Of a stretch of DNA of 64,000 bases, positions 9,365 through 17,986 are shown piece after piece. The notes under the pieces were generated by a model, which searched no databases, was not told where the DNA came from, and saw nothing but the letters and a program-made list of their open reading frames with translations. The stretch covers positions 62,001-126,000 of the forward strand of contig NZ_WSRZ01000006.1 in NCBI RefSeq assembly GCF_009828585.1, given 5' to 3'. The first letter of the stretch is position 1. Every line of letters starts with the position of its first letter. Origin of the DNA: Shewanella litoralis. GTDB taxonomy: Bacteria > Pseudomonadota > Gammaproteobacteria > Enterobacterales > Shewanellaceae. Both the position numbers and the translations under genes were made by a program.

Positions 9365-10651
9365 TTAAACCCTAAGTTGCCACATTTCAAATGCTTCTTG
9401 GCACAGTTGTTCTCTAAACTTAGGATGAGCAATATCAATGAGCGCGCGGGCACGTTCTCTTAACGATTTAGCGCGTAAATATGCACAACCATACTCGGTA
9501 ACAATATAATGGACATGCGCACGAGTGGTCACAACGCCAGCTCCCGGAGAGAGCACAGTCGCAATCCGCGAGACGGTGCCGTTAGCAGCAGTACTAGGAA
9601 GAGCAATAACAGAACGACCACCTTCCGACAGCCCTGCTCCTCGAATAAAGTCCATCTGCCCGCCCACGCCTGAGTATATTTTTGTTCCTAAAGAATCGGC
9701 ACAAACCTGACCCGATATATCAACTTGTAGCGCAGAGTTGATCGACATGACATTGGGGTTTTTACGAATAATGGCAGTGTCATTCACTTGCTCAATGTCC
9801 ATGAAAATCACTGACGGATTATCATCGACAAAATCGTAAAGCCGTTGGCTACCGAGTGCAAAACCAGTTACGGTTTTACCTGGATGCACTTTTTTAAGGC
9901 TGTTATTTATCACCCCTAACTCAACGAGATTCAACACACCGTCTGAAAACAACTCAGTGTGTACGCCTAAGTTTTTATGCTGTGTTAAGCACGACAACAC
10001 CGCATCTGGAATAGCGCCTATGCCCATTTGTAAACAATCACCATCGCGCACCAAGGTGGCAACATGCTGACCAATGGCCTGACTGGTTTTATCACTCGAA
10101 TCAATAAAATGTTGTGGCAATGGCATGCTCTGTTCAAAAACGGCAGCGAGCTTGTTGTAGTGAATAAACCCATCACCATGAGTGCGGGGCATCATAGGGT
10201 TAATGTGGGCAATAATTTTACCTGCCACCTGGCAAGCCGCCAGTGTGGCCTCGACCGAAATCCCTAAAGAACAAATACCGTGTTTGTCTGGCGGGGAGAC
10301 TTGAATAATAGCCGTATCAATTTTTTGCTCACCAGATCGAAACAGCTTAGGCACTTCAGACAAGAAAATGGGCACATAATCAGCTTCACCTTGCTGTAAA
10401 AGCTCACGCGTTGGCGCGCCACCAAAATAGCAGCGATGACGAATATGCGGTTTTAAATGTGCGGCGCTCAATGATTCTGCCCGCTCAGTATGCAACTGTA
10501 ACAAGGTTAACCCCTGCTTTGTTAAAGCATGCTGCGCAAGCGCATCGAGCAAAACCTTTGGCGTGGCCCCCATCGAATGAGTCCATAAGGTTTCATTGTT
10601 TTCTATTAACGAAACCGCTTCTAACGCACTTTGGCAAATAATGGGGGTCAT
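9365..10651 (-). CDS. acetyl-CoA hydrolase/CoA-transferase family protein
   Basis: Cytoplasmic enzyme of the acetyl-CoA hydrolase/transferase family (Cat1/Cat2, 4-hydroxybutyrate CoA-transferase type). It moves CoA between acyl-CoA and a free carboxylate. At 428 aa it has the full two-domain length. The likely catalytic glutamate that forms the glutamyl-CoA intermediate is Glu233 in HTELFSDG. GIGAIPDAVL (about 211-220) and GVGGQMDFIRGA (about 325-336) are the conserved CoA-site loops. The substrate cannot be told from sequence. It stands alone in the minus-strand direction with no acyl-CoA dehydrogenase or ligase beside it. The ribosome site before the ATG is weak. Confidence 0.88.
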   Translation of the reverse strand: MTPIICQSALEAVSLIENNETLWTHSMGATPKVLLDALAQHALTKQGLTLLQLHTERAESLSAAHLKPHIRHRCYFGGAPTRELLQQGEADYVPIFLSEVPKLFRSGEQKIDTAIIQVSPPDKHGICSLGISVEATLAACQVAGKIIAHINPMMPRTHGDGFIHYNKLAAVFEQSMPLPQHFIDSSDKTSQAIGQHVATLVRDGDCLQMGIGAIPDAVLSCLTQHKNLGVHTELFSDGVLNLVELGVINNSLKKVHPGKTVTGFALGSQRLYDFVDDNPSVIFMDIEQVNDTAIIRKNPNVMSINSALQVDISGQVCADSLGTKIYSGVGGQMDFIRGAGLSEGGRSVIALPSTAANGTVSRIATVLSPGAGVVTTRAHVHYIVTEYGCAYLRAKSLRERARALIDIAHPKFREQLCQEAFEMWQLRV

Positions 10652-10990
10652 CGATATAACTCAAGGTAATTAAGTTACTTGTAGTGTAAGGAGGAACATC
10701 AACATTTAATAGTTTTTAGCGTAAAGTCTCAGAGCTAAAAGCAACAGTTGCGAATGATATCAATCAAATGAATTATTTGAGAGGTCTGCCACAAAGCAGC
10801 AAATGATGATTCACCGCAACAACGCTATGCAGTAAGCAATGAACCAAACAGGTGAAGGGAAATAATAAAAACGTGTTAACCACCACAGCCATGAAAATAC
10901 CACACTGCAATTTGCGACAGAAACGGACAACCTACAATTGAGTGAGCCTAAACCAAGTAGTCTCAAACGCAGCTCACTCAAACTAGCAAC
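10652..10990. other. intergenic gap with a terminator-like hairpin
   Basis: About 339 bases between the CoA-transferase gene and the HopJ-like gene, both leftward. It holds the hairpin at 10938-10981 and the CoA-transferase promoter. No coding frame was recognised. Confidence 0.6.
10938..10981 (-). terminator. long-loop hairpin after the HopJ-like gene
   Basis: Perfect 10-base arms TTGAGTGAGC and GCTCACTCAA with a 24-base loop, starting 10 bases after the HopJ-like stop on the minus strand. There is no clear T run, so it may be a weak or factor-assisted terminator or an mRNA 3'-end stabiliser. Confidence 0.4.
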
Positions 10991-11341
10991 CTATTTTGAT
11001 GTTAATGCCAATTGTGAAAACAAAATCCCATCCCAGCCATGTTGCATAAATTGGCGAATATTTTGATGATCATCACCCTGCGGTGTAGCAACCACATCAC
11101 GATAATGTTGACCAAATAATGTTAATGTTTGCTGCGGTGTTAATTGCTGGATTTGCCCAAAAGCAAACACCTTACAAGAACCAGAATTCTGCCCGGCATC
11201 ATTTAATTGGTCGCCATTTTTAAACGCGCTTGGGGTAAAATCGAAATGCGCATCAATTAATGCCATAGTCTCTTCAAAACGCAGATCATCTGCTCGATCA
11301 TCTAACGATGTTATAAATTCATTCACTTGTTTTACAGACAT
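10991..11341 (-). CDS. HopJ type III effector family protein
   Basis: Small soluble protein (116 aa) of the HopJ family, named for a Pseudomonas effector. Homologues are widespread in free-living gammaproteobacteria without a linked type III system, where the role is unknown. Recognisable features are DALIDAHFDFTPSAF-like sequence (about 28-40), the NGDQLNDAGQNSGSCKVF stretch and the C-terminal HGWDGILF. No secretion genes are nearby, so the effector name should not be read as function. AGGG precedes the ATG. Confidence 0.85.
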   Translation of the reverse strand: MSVKQVNEFITSLDDRADDLRFEETMALIDAHFDFTPSAFKNGDQLNDAGQNSGSCKVFAFGQIQQLTPQQTLTLFGQHYRDVVATPQGDDHQNIRQFMQHGWDGILFSQLALTSK

Positions 11342-11544
11342 AAACGTTACCCTACTTCATCAACATAATGGGCAAAACAATAACAAAATAGCGGCCGTTT
11401 CTATAGTGAAAAAACTGAATATATAAACCAACATTATTAAATTCGCAAAAGCTTATGTAGCGAACGTTGAGATCACTTGATTTGCGATACGGTTAATGGG
11501 AAATTAACTGACGAATTAAACATCACGGCCTTAAATACAACATA

Positions 11545-12843
11545 TTATTCCCGTTTCATTGCGGCAAAATCTGGCCGTGGTAACGTTTCCAACATGTTGT
11601 ATAAATAAATCACCACCAACGACAATATTGCACCAATGATAAACAACCAATAGCCACCTAAATGATCCAGTATGATCCCACCGCCCAATGGTGCAATCGC
11701 AAAGCCCACTTCATAAAATGACGACGCCCCAAAATAAGCCCCGCGTAAATGTTTAGGAGCAAGGCGATCGATATGTACATTCATAGTCGGGAATAAAATG
11801 GTTTCAGCTAGGCTCATAACAACAACTGCACCAATCCACCCCCAAAATAAATCTATCGGGTTATAAGCGAGCCAAACTTGTGAAGCCATCAGCAACACTA
11901 ACCCAAACTGAATACGATGAATTAAACTGTAACCCGCCATTAAACGCAGTAATAAAAATTGGGTCGACACAATCACTAACGCATTGGTAAAAATCATCGC
12001 TGAGATGAGCTGTAATAAGTCAGGAGCGTTAGCACGGGTGAGATATTGAATTAACGAACTGTCCATTTGAGCATAAATAAACATACACAAAATATTAGCA
12101 AAAATAAGGCATTGCAAAAGCTTATCTTGCAATAAAATCGCGACGACTTGTTGGCGACTTACATGGGCCGGTTTACGTTTAACGGCTGCGACAGGGTCGC
12201 CCATGGTAGGTATAAGTTCATCTGGCACTTGCTCAATCGTGCCATTAACGCCTTGTGTAGCCTGGTGTGCAAACCCCCAATATAACAGTAATATCAATAC
12301 CGCAAATGCGGCGGCTGTAATGTAAAAACTCGATTGCTGCCCCGTTAAACCTAACCACATACCCAGCATAGGGCCGACTGCGCAGCCAACGTTAACAATA
12401 AAGTACAGTGACTGCATTGCTAGCTCACGGGTTTGTGGATCGTCAATAATATCGCCGATGGTGGCAGAGGTAAGCGGTCGCCATAATGAGGTGGCAATAG
12501 AACACAGCGTCATCACAATGGCATAGCCGTTAACAGAGTCAACTTCGGCCAAGAGTGAAAATGAAATAATGTACAAAATGCCGGTAAGGTACATGAGTTT
12601 TTGACGACCAATTCGGTCTGATAATGCACTGCCAATAAAGCTAGTGAACACTGCAATAAATGCAGCACAAGACAAAACCAGGCCAACTTCAGTTGCACTT
12701 AAGGCAAATTTTTCATACAAAATGACCGCCAAAAATGGCCACACCATGAAATAACTTCCGCGGGTGATAAACGAACCAAACAACAAAATCCACATCAACC
12801 GAGGAAATTGCTTAAACCGCGCTATAGAGACATCGCTGTGCAC
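11545..12843 (-). CDS. MFS transporter (drug/proton antiporter type)
   Basis: Inner-membrane transporter of the major facilitator superfamily (432 aa) with 12 expected helices. The loop between helices 2 and 3 carries the family motif as SALSDRIGRQKLMYL (about 53-67). The central loop (about 200-225) is cytoplasmic and charged. The overall layout resembles MdtH-type DHA1 exporters, but the substrate is not evident. The start is GTG, supported by AAAGGATA a few bases upstream. The closest same-strand neighbour upstream is the double-cupin gene, separated by about 200 bases and a weak terminator, so it is probably transcribed on its own. Confidence 0.88.
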   Translation of the reverse strand: MHSDVSIARFKQFPRLMWILLFGSFITRGSYFMVWPFLAVILYEKFALSATEVGLVLSCAAFIAVFTSFIGSALSDRIGRQKLMYLTGILYIISFSLLAEVDSVNGYAIVMTLCSIATSLWRPLTSATIGDIIDDPQTRELAMQSLYFIVNVGCAVGPMLGMWLGLTGQQSSFYITAAAFAVLILLLYWGFAHQATQGVNGTIEQVPDELIPTMGDPVAAVKRKPAHVSRQQVVAILLQDKLLQCLIFANILCMFIYAQMDSSLIQYLTRANAPDLLQLISAMIFTNALVIVSTQFLLLRLMAGYSLIHRIQFGLVLLMASQVWLAYNPIDLFWGWIGAVVVMSLAETILFPTMNVHIDRLAPKHLRGAYFGASSFYEVGFAIAPLGGGIILDHLGGYWLFIIGAILSLVVIYLYNMLETLPRPDFAAMKRE

Positions 12844-12956
12844 TTTTTATCCTTAAAGAGTGACGCTGAAATAAATGATGACAGGCAAAGTTGATTAGGT
12901 TTTGTAAAACCGCTTAATGCTTTAATCGTATCGAAGTTAATGACATTGAGCCACCA

Positions 12957-12982
12957 TTAAAATGCGCCAGACTAGGCGCATT
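12957..12982 (-). terminator. weak terminator after the cupin gene
   Basis: Arms AATGCGCC and GGCGCATT with a 6-base loop, followed on the minus strand by TTTTAA. It lies about 60 bases past the cupin stop. Confidence 0.5.
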
Positions 12983-13041
12983 AACTCGGAATATGGGCAA
13001 CGATACTAAATAACCTGATGTCAGGACAACAAAGAGTGAAC

Positions 13042-13686
13042 TTACAAATGCCCCACTTTGACTAAAATCACCGTGTCTTGTTCAACATATGGATTATGCT
13101 GACTTAAATGCGGACTGCGGATCCAGGTACCGGCAGGATAATGACCCAGCTCATCGATAAACTCTCCGCTAATGACATAGATTTCTTCACCGCCAAAATG
13201 ACGATGCGGCTGAAAATGTGCGCCAGCGGGCCACTTCACTAATGCAGTAGATTCAGTACCATGTTGGTGTAGCGGCATAACTTGCAACTGGCCCTGCCCC
13301 TGCAACCACGGTGTTTCATTGGTATTAATAGCCACTTGTTGTGAGTCTGTAGGTTGAAACTGATGCAGCTTAACCAACAACGTACAACCTTCGACACTAA
13401 ACGGCGCATGGACAAAGCCTTCAGGATTGCGTAAGTAGGTGCCCGCCGGATAATCGCCGGTTTCGTCAGAAAACACCCCATCAAGCACTAAAATCTCTTC
13501 ACCTAATGGATGAGGGTGCGTGTTAAATTTAGCGCCTGCTTCATATTTAACAATACTGGTTGCATGGCCGCGTTCTGCTTCTTCGCGAGCAAGGCGTTTA
13601 CGTAAAACCCCTGCTGCTGGGCTATTTTGCCATTCCATATCATGGGTATTTATCACCACTCGCTGACTAAAGTCCATATTCAACAT
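13042..13686 (-). CDS. double-cupin protein (ChrR-like cupin_7)
   Basis: Soluble 214-residue protein built from two related cupin units. Unit 1 has HPHPLGEEILVLDGVF (about 58-73) and unit 2 has HRHFGGEEIYVISGEF (about 160-175). Both keep the His-x-His and Glu metal ligands, and each is followed by the repeated DYPAGTYLRNP or HYPAGTWIRSP. This is the cupin domain found in ChrR-type zinc anti-sigma factors, but the zinc-binding N-terminal domain of ChrR is missing and no sigma factor is adjacent. It probably binds metal and may act as a dioxygenase or sensor. GAGG lies five bases before the ATG. A perfect dyad at 13745-13768 sits in its promoter region. Confidence 0.82.
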   Translation of the reverse strand: MLNMDFSQRVVINTHDMEWQNSPAAGVLRKRLAREEAERGHATSIVKYEAGAKFNTHPHPLGEEILVLDGVFSDETGDYPAGTYLRNPEGFVHAPFSVEGCTLLVKLHQFQPTDSQQVAINTNETPWLQGQGQLQVMPLHQHGTESTALVKWPAGAHFQPHRHFGGEEIYVISGEFIDELGHYPAGTWIRSPHLSQHNPYVEQDTVILVKVGHL

Positions 13687-13744
13687 ATTGATACCTCACA
13701 TGCTATTAATGGCGACAGTGTAAGGCTTTCGCAATGGATAAAAA

Positions 13745-13768
13745 AGTAGGTACTTTTGGGTACCTACT
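13745..13768. promoter_or_regulatory. perfect 9-6-9 inverted repeat, candidate operator of the cupin gene
   Basis: Arms AGTAGGTAC and GTACCTACT are perfect and flank TTTTGG. The element lies 59-82 bases upstream of the cupin ATG, where a repressor or activator would act. There is no T run. TAC/GTA half-sites are reminiscent of HxlR-type redox regulators, which is a guess. Confidence 0.5.
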
Positions 13769-13792
13769 GCTGGCTAACGACAGCGTATCAAT

Positions 13793-13825
13793 AAAAAAGC
13801 CCATTCAATATCAATAAATGGGCTT
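13793..13825 (-). terminator. terminator of pbpG
   Basis: Arms AAGCCCATT and AATGGGCTT, followed on the minus strand by TTTT. It begins 24 bases after the pbpG stop. Confidence 0.85.
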
Positions 13826-13848
13826 AAATGGTGGTGTAATTTTAATAA

Positions 13849-14757
13849 TTAAATACTGTTATGTTGAATCGCTTGACGCTGTTTTTTATAGGCTTTAGCC
13901 GACGCAGGTATCGTCGTTGTTCGGCCTGTTTCTAACCAGTTTTTTAATCGGTTCGCATCGGCCATGTGGGTGTATTTACCAAATGAGTCCAGTACTACAA
14001 ATGCGACTTTGCGCTTGTTCATTTCGGTTAACATCACTAAACAATGGCCTGCTTTATTGGTAAAACCGGTTTTAGTTAAGGCAATATTCCAATTGTCTTT
14101 AAACACTAACTTATTGGTGTTTTGAAAATCTAACGCATAGCGTGGAGATTCAAAATAGACATGCTTTTTCATGGTTGAACTTAACTTGCCTAGCAATGGA
14201 TAACTTTGACTCGCTTTTAGTAACAAAATAAGGTCGTTAGCGCTTGAAATATTATCGGCAGATAAACCGGTTGGCTCAACATAGCGAGTGTTTTTCATCC
14301 CCAATGCCGCGGCTTTATCATTCATTGCTTTTACGAAATATTTAAAACCGCCAGGATAATGGTGTGCAAGCGAAGTCGCCGCCCTATTCTCTGACGACAT
14401 TAACGTTAATAACAACATCGTTTCACGAGTCACCACACTGCCTAAACGCACTCGTGAATACACATTGCGCATCACGGGCGAGTCGGTAATTTTCACCGAT
14501 ATTTTCTCATCTAATGGGAGCTTGGCATCTAATGTCACCATTGCCGCCATTAATTTTGTGACCGAAGCAATAGGAACGGGTTGGTTAGGGTTGCTGGCAT
14601 ACAGCACTTCATTGGTGGTTAAATCGACCAGCATCGCACTACTCGACGCTAATTCTTGTTGAGGTTTGTTTTGCACTGCCTGAGCAGCAAAGGATACTGC
14701 GCTATTAAGCGAAGTAGCACACAATAAGGTGCAGGCAAAAAGGAAACGAAGCTTCAT
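13849..14757 (-). CDS. pbpG: D-alanyl-D-alanine endopeptidase (PBP7)
   Basis: Periplasmic penicillin-binding endopeptidase that cuts D-Ala-diaminopimelate cross-links in peptidoglycan. An N-terminal signal peptide (about residues 1-25) is followed by the S11-family catalytic set: Ser65-x-x-Lys68 in ASVTK, Ser122-Glu-Asn124 in SSEN, and Lys229-Thr-Gly231 in LTKTGF. Length (302 aa) matches E. coli PBP7. The frame opens with a GTG at 14766, but the ATG at 14757 has GAGAG just upstream and gives the usual signal peptide. Its own terminator follows. Confidence 0.94.
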   Translation of the reverse strand: MKLRFLFACTLLCATSLNSAVSFAAQAVQNKPQQELASSSAMLVDLTTNEVLYASNPNQPVPIASVTKLMAAMVTLDAKLPLDEKISVKITDSPVMRNVYSRVRLGSVVTRETMLLLTLMSSENRAATSLAHHYPGGFKYFVKAMNDKAAALGMKNTRYVEPTGLSADNISSANDLILLLKASQSYPLLGKLSSTMKKHVYFESPRYALDFQNTNKLVFKDNWNIALTKTGFTNKAGHCLVMLTEMNKRKVAFVVLDSFGKYTHMADANRLKNWLETGRTTTIPASAKAYKKQRQAIQHNSI

Positions 14758-15046
14758 CACTCTCACTTGAAAAATTAGACTCTCTATTTTGCTGAGTATA
14801 CGATAAAGGATTAGTCCGACAATAGATAAATACTACTTTCTAATAGGTTTTTAGCTATTTATTAACATAGATCAAGTGTTCAAATTCAGCCTTGGCTAAT
14901 ATTCACGCAATTTAGGCTGTTAGCGAGCTAAAGCGATGTGAACAAAGCCTGTATGACGAGTCTGAATGATGGACCAAATACCGCTTTTGTTAGCTTCATG
15001 TTAAGATGAAATAAATCGTTAAAAAGAAAGTAAAAAGAGAGTGTAA

Positions 15047-16366
15047 ATGGACATTAACTTGCGTTTTTTTAGCCGATTAAGCCAATGGTTCACTGATTTT
15101 ATGGCCCCAAAAAGTGCCTTAAAATCTGAATCCGATGATGCGCAACAAGGGCTTATTTCACTCAAAACCATTGCCAATCAATATCCGCTCAATATGGGGC
15201 AAGGTCAACTACAGCAAGTTCTCCCGCTACGCCCGTTCTATTCAACAGAGCGCTTTATAAACCGCCAGTCGCAACTGACGCAAATGCGCGATGTGATTAG
15301 CCTGTGGCGCAATCATCATGGTGAAGTGAGTGCGATTGTAGCCCCTGCCGGTGCAGGCTTATCGGCATTTTTAGGTCATATGCCGATATTATTGCAGCAA
15401 ATTCGCGACGACAGCGAAAACACGCCGTCACCGCAAGCAAAATCACTGCCCGATAAATGGTTAATAATGAGCTTCTATCAGGCACCGTTGAGTGCTATCG
15501 AAGCCATTAAAAATGTATGTCATTGCTTTAATATCGCCCCACCATCGACCATAACAGACAGCAGTATCACCGAAACCATTTATGCCATTAATCAACAAAC
15601 ACCGCAGCTCATCATTATTGATGACCTGCACAAGTTAATGTTGAGAATGATGGGAAACAATCAAGCCTTAGTCACCTTTGCCACTATTATTATGGAAACC
15701 CGCAAACACCACTGCTGGATTTTAGGCTGTGAAAAATACGCCTGGCAGCGACTCAGTGCGCAATATCAAATCACCCATTTTATTAAACATGTGATTACCT
15801 TTGACTACTTCAATGCAAACGATTTAGCCCATATGCAAACACAGCAATTGGTTGCCCTAGGCCTAATCAGCAACGACTACCTGGATAAAATCGATGACGC
15901 AGCGAATGAGCCAACTCAAAAATCGTCAACTCCAGACAAAGAGGCCGTTAATCCTTATGATGACCAATTAAAGCAGTTACACACTATTAGCCAAGGTCAT
16001 CCCAAATTAGCGACTCTACTACTGCATTATTCACTAGCTAATCAAGACGAAATCTCATCAGAGAACCACCATCAAACCGACATTTGTAAAATTAACTCCT
16101 CAGCGTTACAGCTATGCCAGGATAACGACCTTTTTTCATTAGCAGAAATTTACGTTCACGGTGGCTTAAAGGTTGAGCAACATGCACATATTTTTGCCCA
16201 AACCATTGAACAAAGTAGCCTACAGCTAAGCTATTTAGCTCGTCACGGCTTGATTATCGCCCAATACTCGCAACAAGATTTTGCCCAGCACTTTTACTTT
16301 ATTACCCCAACATTAAGCAAAATTATCGCCAGCTATTTGGTCAACAACAATAAACTGTTTAATTAA
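15047..16366 (+). CDS. AAA-like protein with degenerate P-loop, coupled to MscS gene
   Basis: A 439-residue protein of no recognised family with the layout of a TniB/AAA-type ATPase. A P-loop-like segment APAGAGLSAF (99-108) is preceded by strands and followed by helix. A Walker B-like LIIIDD occurs at 188-193. In the P-loop the lysine that contacts nucleotide phosphate is replaced by leucine (Leu105), and the first glycine by alanine, so ATP hydrolysis is doubtful. The region around 285-320 is low-complexity and charged. The ATG follows an AAAGAGAG site. Only 11 bases separate its stop from the MscS ATG, so both are likely expressed together. A role in sensing or gating for the channel is inference. 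Confidence 0.7.
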   Translation: MDINLRFFSRLSQWFTDFMAPKSALKSESDDAQQGLISLKTIANQYPLNMGQGQLQQVLPLRPFYSTERFINRQSQLTQMRDVISLWRNHHGEVSAIVAPAGAGLSAFLGHMPILLQQIRDDSENTPSPQAKSLPDKWLIMSFYQAPLSAIEAIKNVCHCFNIAPPSTITDSSITETIYAINQQTPQLIIIDDLHKLMLRMMGNNQALVTFATIIMETRKHHCWILGCEKYAWQRLSAQYQITHFIKHVITFDYFNANDLAHMQTQQLVALGLISNDYLDKIDDAANEPTQKSSTPDKEAVNPYDDQLKQLHTISQGHPKLATLLLHYSLANQDEISSENHHQTDICKINSSALQLCQDNDLFSLAEIYVHGGLKVEQHAHIFAQTIEQSSLQLSYLARHGLIIAQYSQQDFAQHFYFITPTLSKIIASYLVNNNKLFN

Positions 16367-16377
16367 GCGAGGCGAAA

Positions 16378-17190
16378 ATGGACGATTCACGCAAAGCATT
16401 ACAAGCATTTTTAGACATCATTTCATTTGATCGCATTTTAAGCATTTTATTACTGTGCTTAATCGCATGGTTGTTTTTAGTTTTAGTGCAATTTTGTCTC
16501 AACCAACTCAATAATAAGCTGCCGAAATACCGCTTAATTTGGAATAGATCATACCCATTTGTGCGCCTATTTGTGTGGCTGTGCGTCATCATCTACTCAA
16601 TTGTTGGCATTATTGACCCGCATGAAAACTTAATTTTAGCCGTGGTTGGCTCAATCAGTATTGTGGTGGGTTTAGCGACGCAAGAGCCGGCAAAAAACAT
16701 GATAGCTGGGTTTATCATTATGCTTAACCCGCCTTATCGGGTCGGTGACATGGTCACACTGGCAGGCCATTATGGCGAAGTCATAAAGCTTGAATGGAGC
16801 GTAACCTGGCTGCGTACCTTTGACGACAATACCGTGATGGTCCCTAATGCCGAAGCCTTAAAAACCGCAGTATCGAATGCCAACAGCGGCGCATTAGATG
16901 AAATGGTGGTGGTTAAGTTTACTTTGCCTATGCATGTCGATCACAAAAAAGCCATTGCTCTAGCCCGTGAAGCCACACAATGCTCACCTTATACTTTTTT
17001 AAATAAGCCTATTATTGTCAATTTAGGTAACGAATATGACTTAGGCGATTTTTTACAAACCATTACAGTAAAAGCTTACGTGATGGATGTACGCCTAGAG
17101 AAAAAGTTTATGAGCGACATTAACATAAGAGTATTAAGCGCATTTAAAAATGCCCATTTTTATGATGAACAGCAAACGCCAACACCTTAA
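16378..17190 (+). CDS. MscS family mechanosensitive channel
   Basis: Small-conductance mechanosensitive channel family protein (270 aa) in the inner membrane, releasing solutes on osmotic downshock. Helices lie near 20-45, 60-83 and 86-115. The last is the Gly/Ala-rich pore helix ([20 protein letters not shown]), followed by the beta-domain signature [17 protein letters not shown] (about 120-137) and the VPNAE motif. The C-terminal vestibule domain is shorter than in E. coli MscS. It follows the AAA-like gene by 11 bases and ends just before the rpiA promoter. Confidence 0.92.
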   Translation: MDDSRKALQAFLDIISFDRILSILLLCLIAWLFLVLVQFCLNQLNNKLPKYRLIWNRSYPFVRLFVWLCVIIYSIVGIIDPHENLILAVVGSISIVVGLATQEPAKNMIAGFIIMLNPPYRVGDMVTLAGHYGEVIKLEWSVTWLRTFDDNTVMVPNAEALKTAVSNANSGALDEMVVVKFTLPMHVDHKKAIALAREATQCSPYTFLNKPIIVNLGNEYDLGDFLQTITVKAYVMDVRLEKKFMSDINIRVLSAFKNAHFYDEQQTPTP

Positions 17191-17197
17191 TTTGCGC

Positions 17198-17203
17198 TAT
17201 AAT
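17198..17203 (+). promoter_or_regulatory. -10 element of the rpiA promoter
   Basis: A consensus TATAAT is followed at once by a GC-rich discriminator (CGCGCC), 53 bases before the rpiA ATG. The -35 is weak. GC-rich discriminators are typical of promoters under stringent control, which is inference here. Confidence 0.55.
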
Positions 17204-17255
17204 CGCGCCAATTAGCATAGTAACGACAGATTATTTAGCATTGGGGAATACCAAA

Positions 17256-17915
17256 ATGACACAAGATGAAATGAAAAAAGCCGCCGGCTGGGCTGCACTA
17301 CAATATGTCAAAAAAGACACCATAGTGGGTGTTGGCACCGGCTCGACAGTCAATCACTTTATTGATGCACTTGCGACAATGAAAGATGACATCGAAGGTG
17401 CGGTATCAAGCTCTGAAGCATCAACCAAAAAACTCAAAGAATTAGGCATTGAAGTATTCGATTTAAACAGTGTTGACATGATAGATGTTTACGTTGATGG
17501 CGCAGATGAAATCAACGACCGTATGGACATGATTAAAGGCGGCGGCGCGGCATTAACTCGCGAAAAAATTGTTGCAGCTGTGGCTAAACAGTTTATTTGT
17601 ATTGTCGACAACACTAAGCAAGTATCGATTTTAGGGGAGTTCCCGCTGCCTGTTGAAGTGATTCCGATGGCGCGCTCTTATGTGGCACGTGAATTAGTCA
17701 AACTTGGCGGTGACCCAGTGTATCGTCAAGGGGTTGTGACCGACAACGGTAACGTAATTTTAGACGTCTATAACATGCAAATTTTAGATCCTAAAGTGAT
17801 GGAAACTAAGATTAATGCCATTGTTGGTGTCGTCACTAACGGCTTATTTGCTAACCGCGGTGCAGACGTATTACTGGTTGGCACGCCAGATGGCGTCAAT
17901 ACCGTCACCTTGTAA
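17256..17915 (+). CDS. rpiA: ribose-5-phosphate isomerase A
   Basis: Cytoplasmic enzyme of the non-oxidative pentose phosphate pathway that interconverts ribose 5-phosphate and ribulose 5-phosphate. From the ATG at 17256 the protein is 219 aa, the same as E. coli RpiA, with matching catalytic residues: phosphate loop GTGST (27-31), Asp81, Asp84, Lys94 and Glu103 in [10 protein letters not shown]. The frame starts earlier at TTG 17241, but GGGGA sits eight bases before the ATG, so the shorter form is right. It has its own promoter and a terminator shared with the convergent chemoreceptor gene. Confidence 0.97.
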   Translation: MTQDEMKKAAGWAALQYVKKDTIVGVGTGSTVNHFIDALATMKDDIEGAVSSSEASTKKLKELGIEVFDLNSVDMIDVYVDGADEINDRMDMIKGGGAALTREKIVAAVAKQFICIVDNTKQVSILGEFPLPVEVIPMARSYVARELVKLGGDPVYRQGVVTDNGNVILDVYNMQILDPKVMETKINAIVGVVTNGLFANRGADVLLVGTPDGVNTVTL

Positions 17916-17936
17916 GTTCATATCAATATCTAAATG

Positions 17937-17970
17937 AAAATGGCCCAGCTAATTCGCTAGGCCATTTTTT
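17937..17970 (+). terminator. terminator between rpiA and the chemoreceptor
   Basis: Arms AAAATGGCC and GGCCATTTT with extra inner pairing, then T6 on the plus strand. It lies between two converging genes and could serve both. Confidence 0.85.
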
Positions 17971-17986
17971 ATTTCGCTCAATAACA

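Noticed and set aside
9193-9453. 86-residue minus-strand open frame
   Set aside because: Shadow of the CoA-transferase gene in a different frame; no family match and no start signals.
10991-11341. HopJ as evidence of a type III secretion system
   Set aside because: The family is widespread without type III systems and no secretion genes lie nearby.
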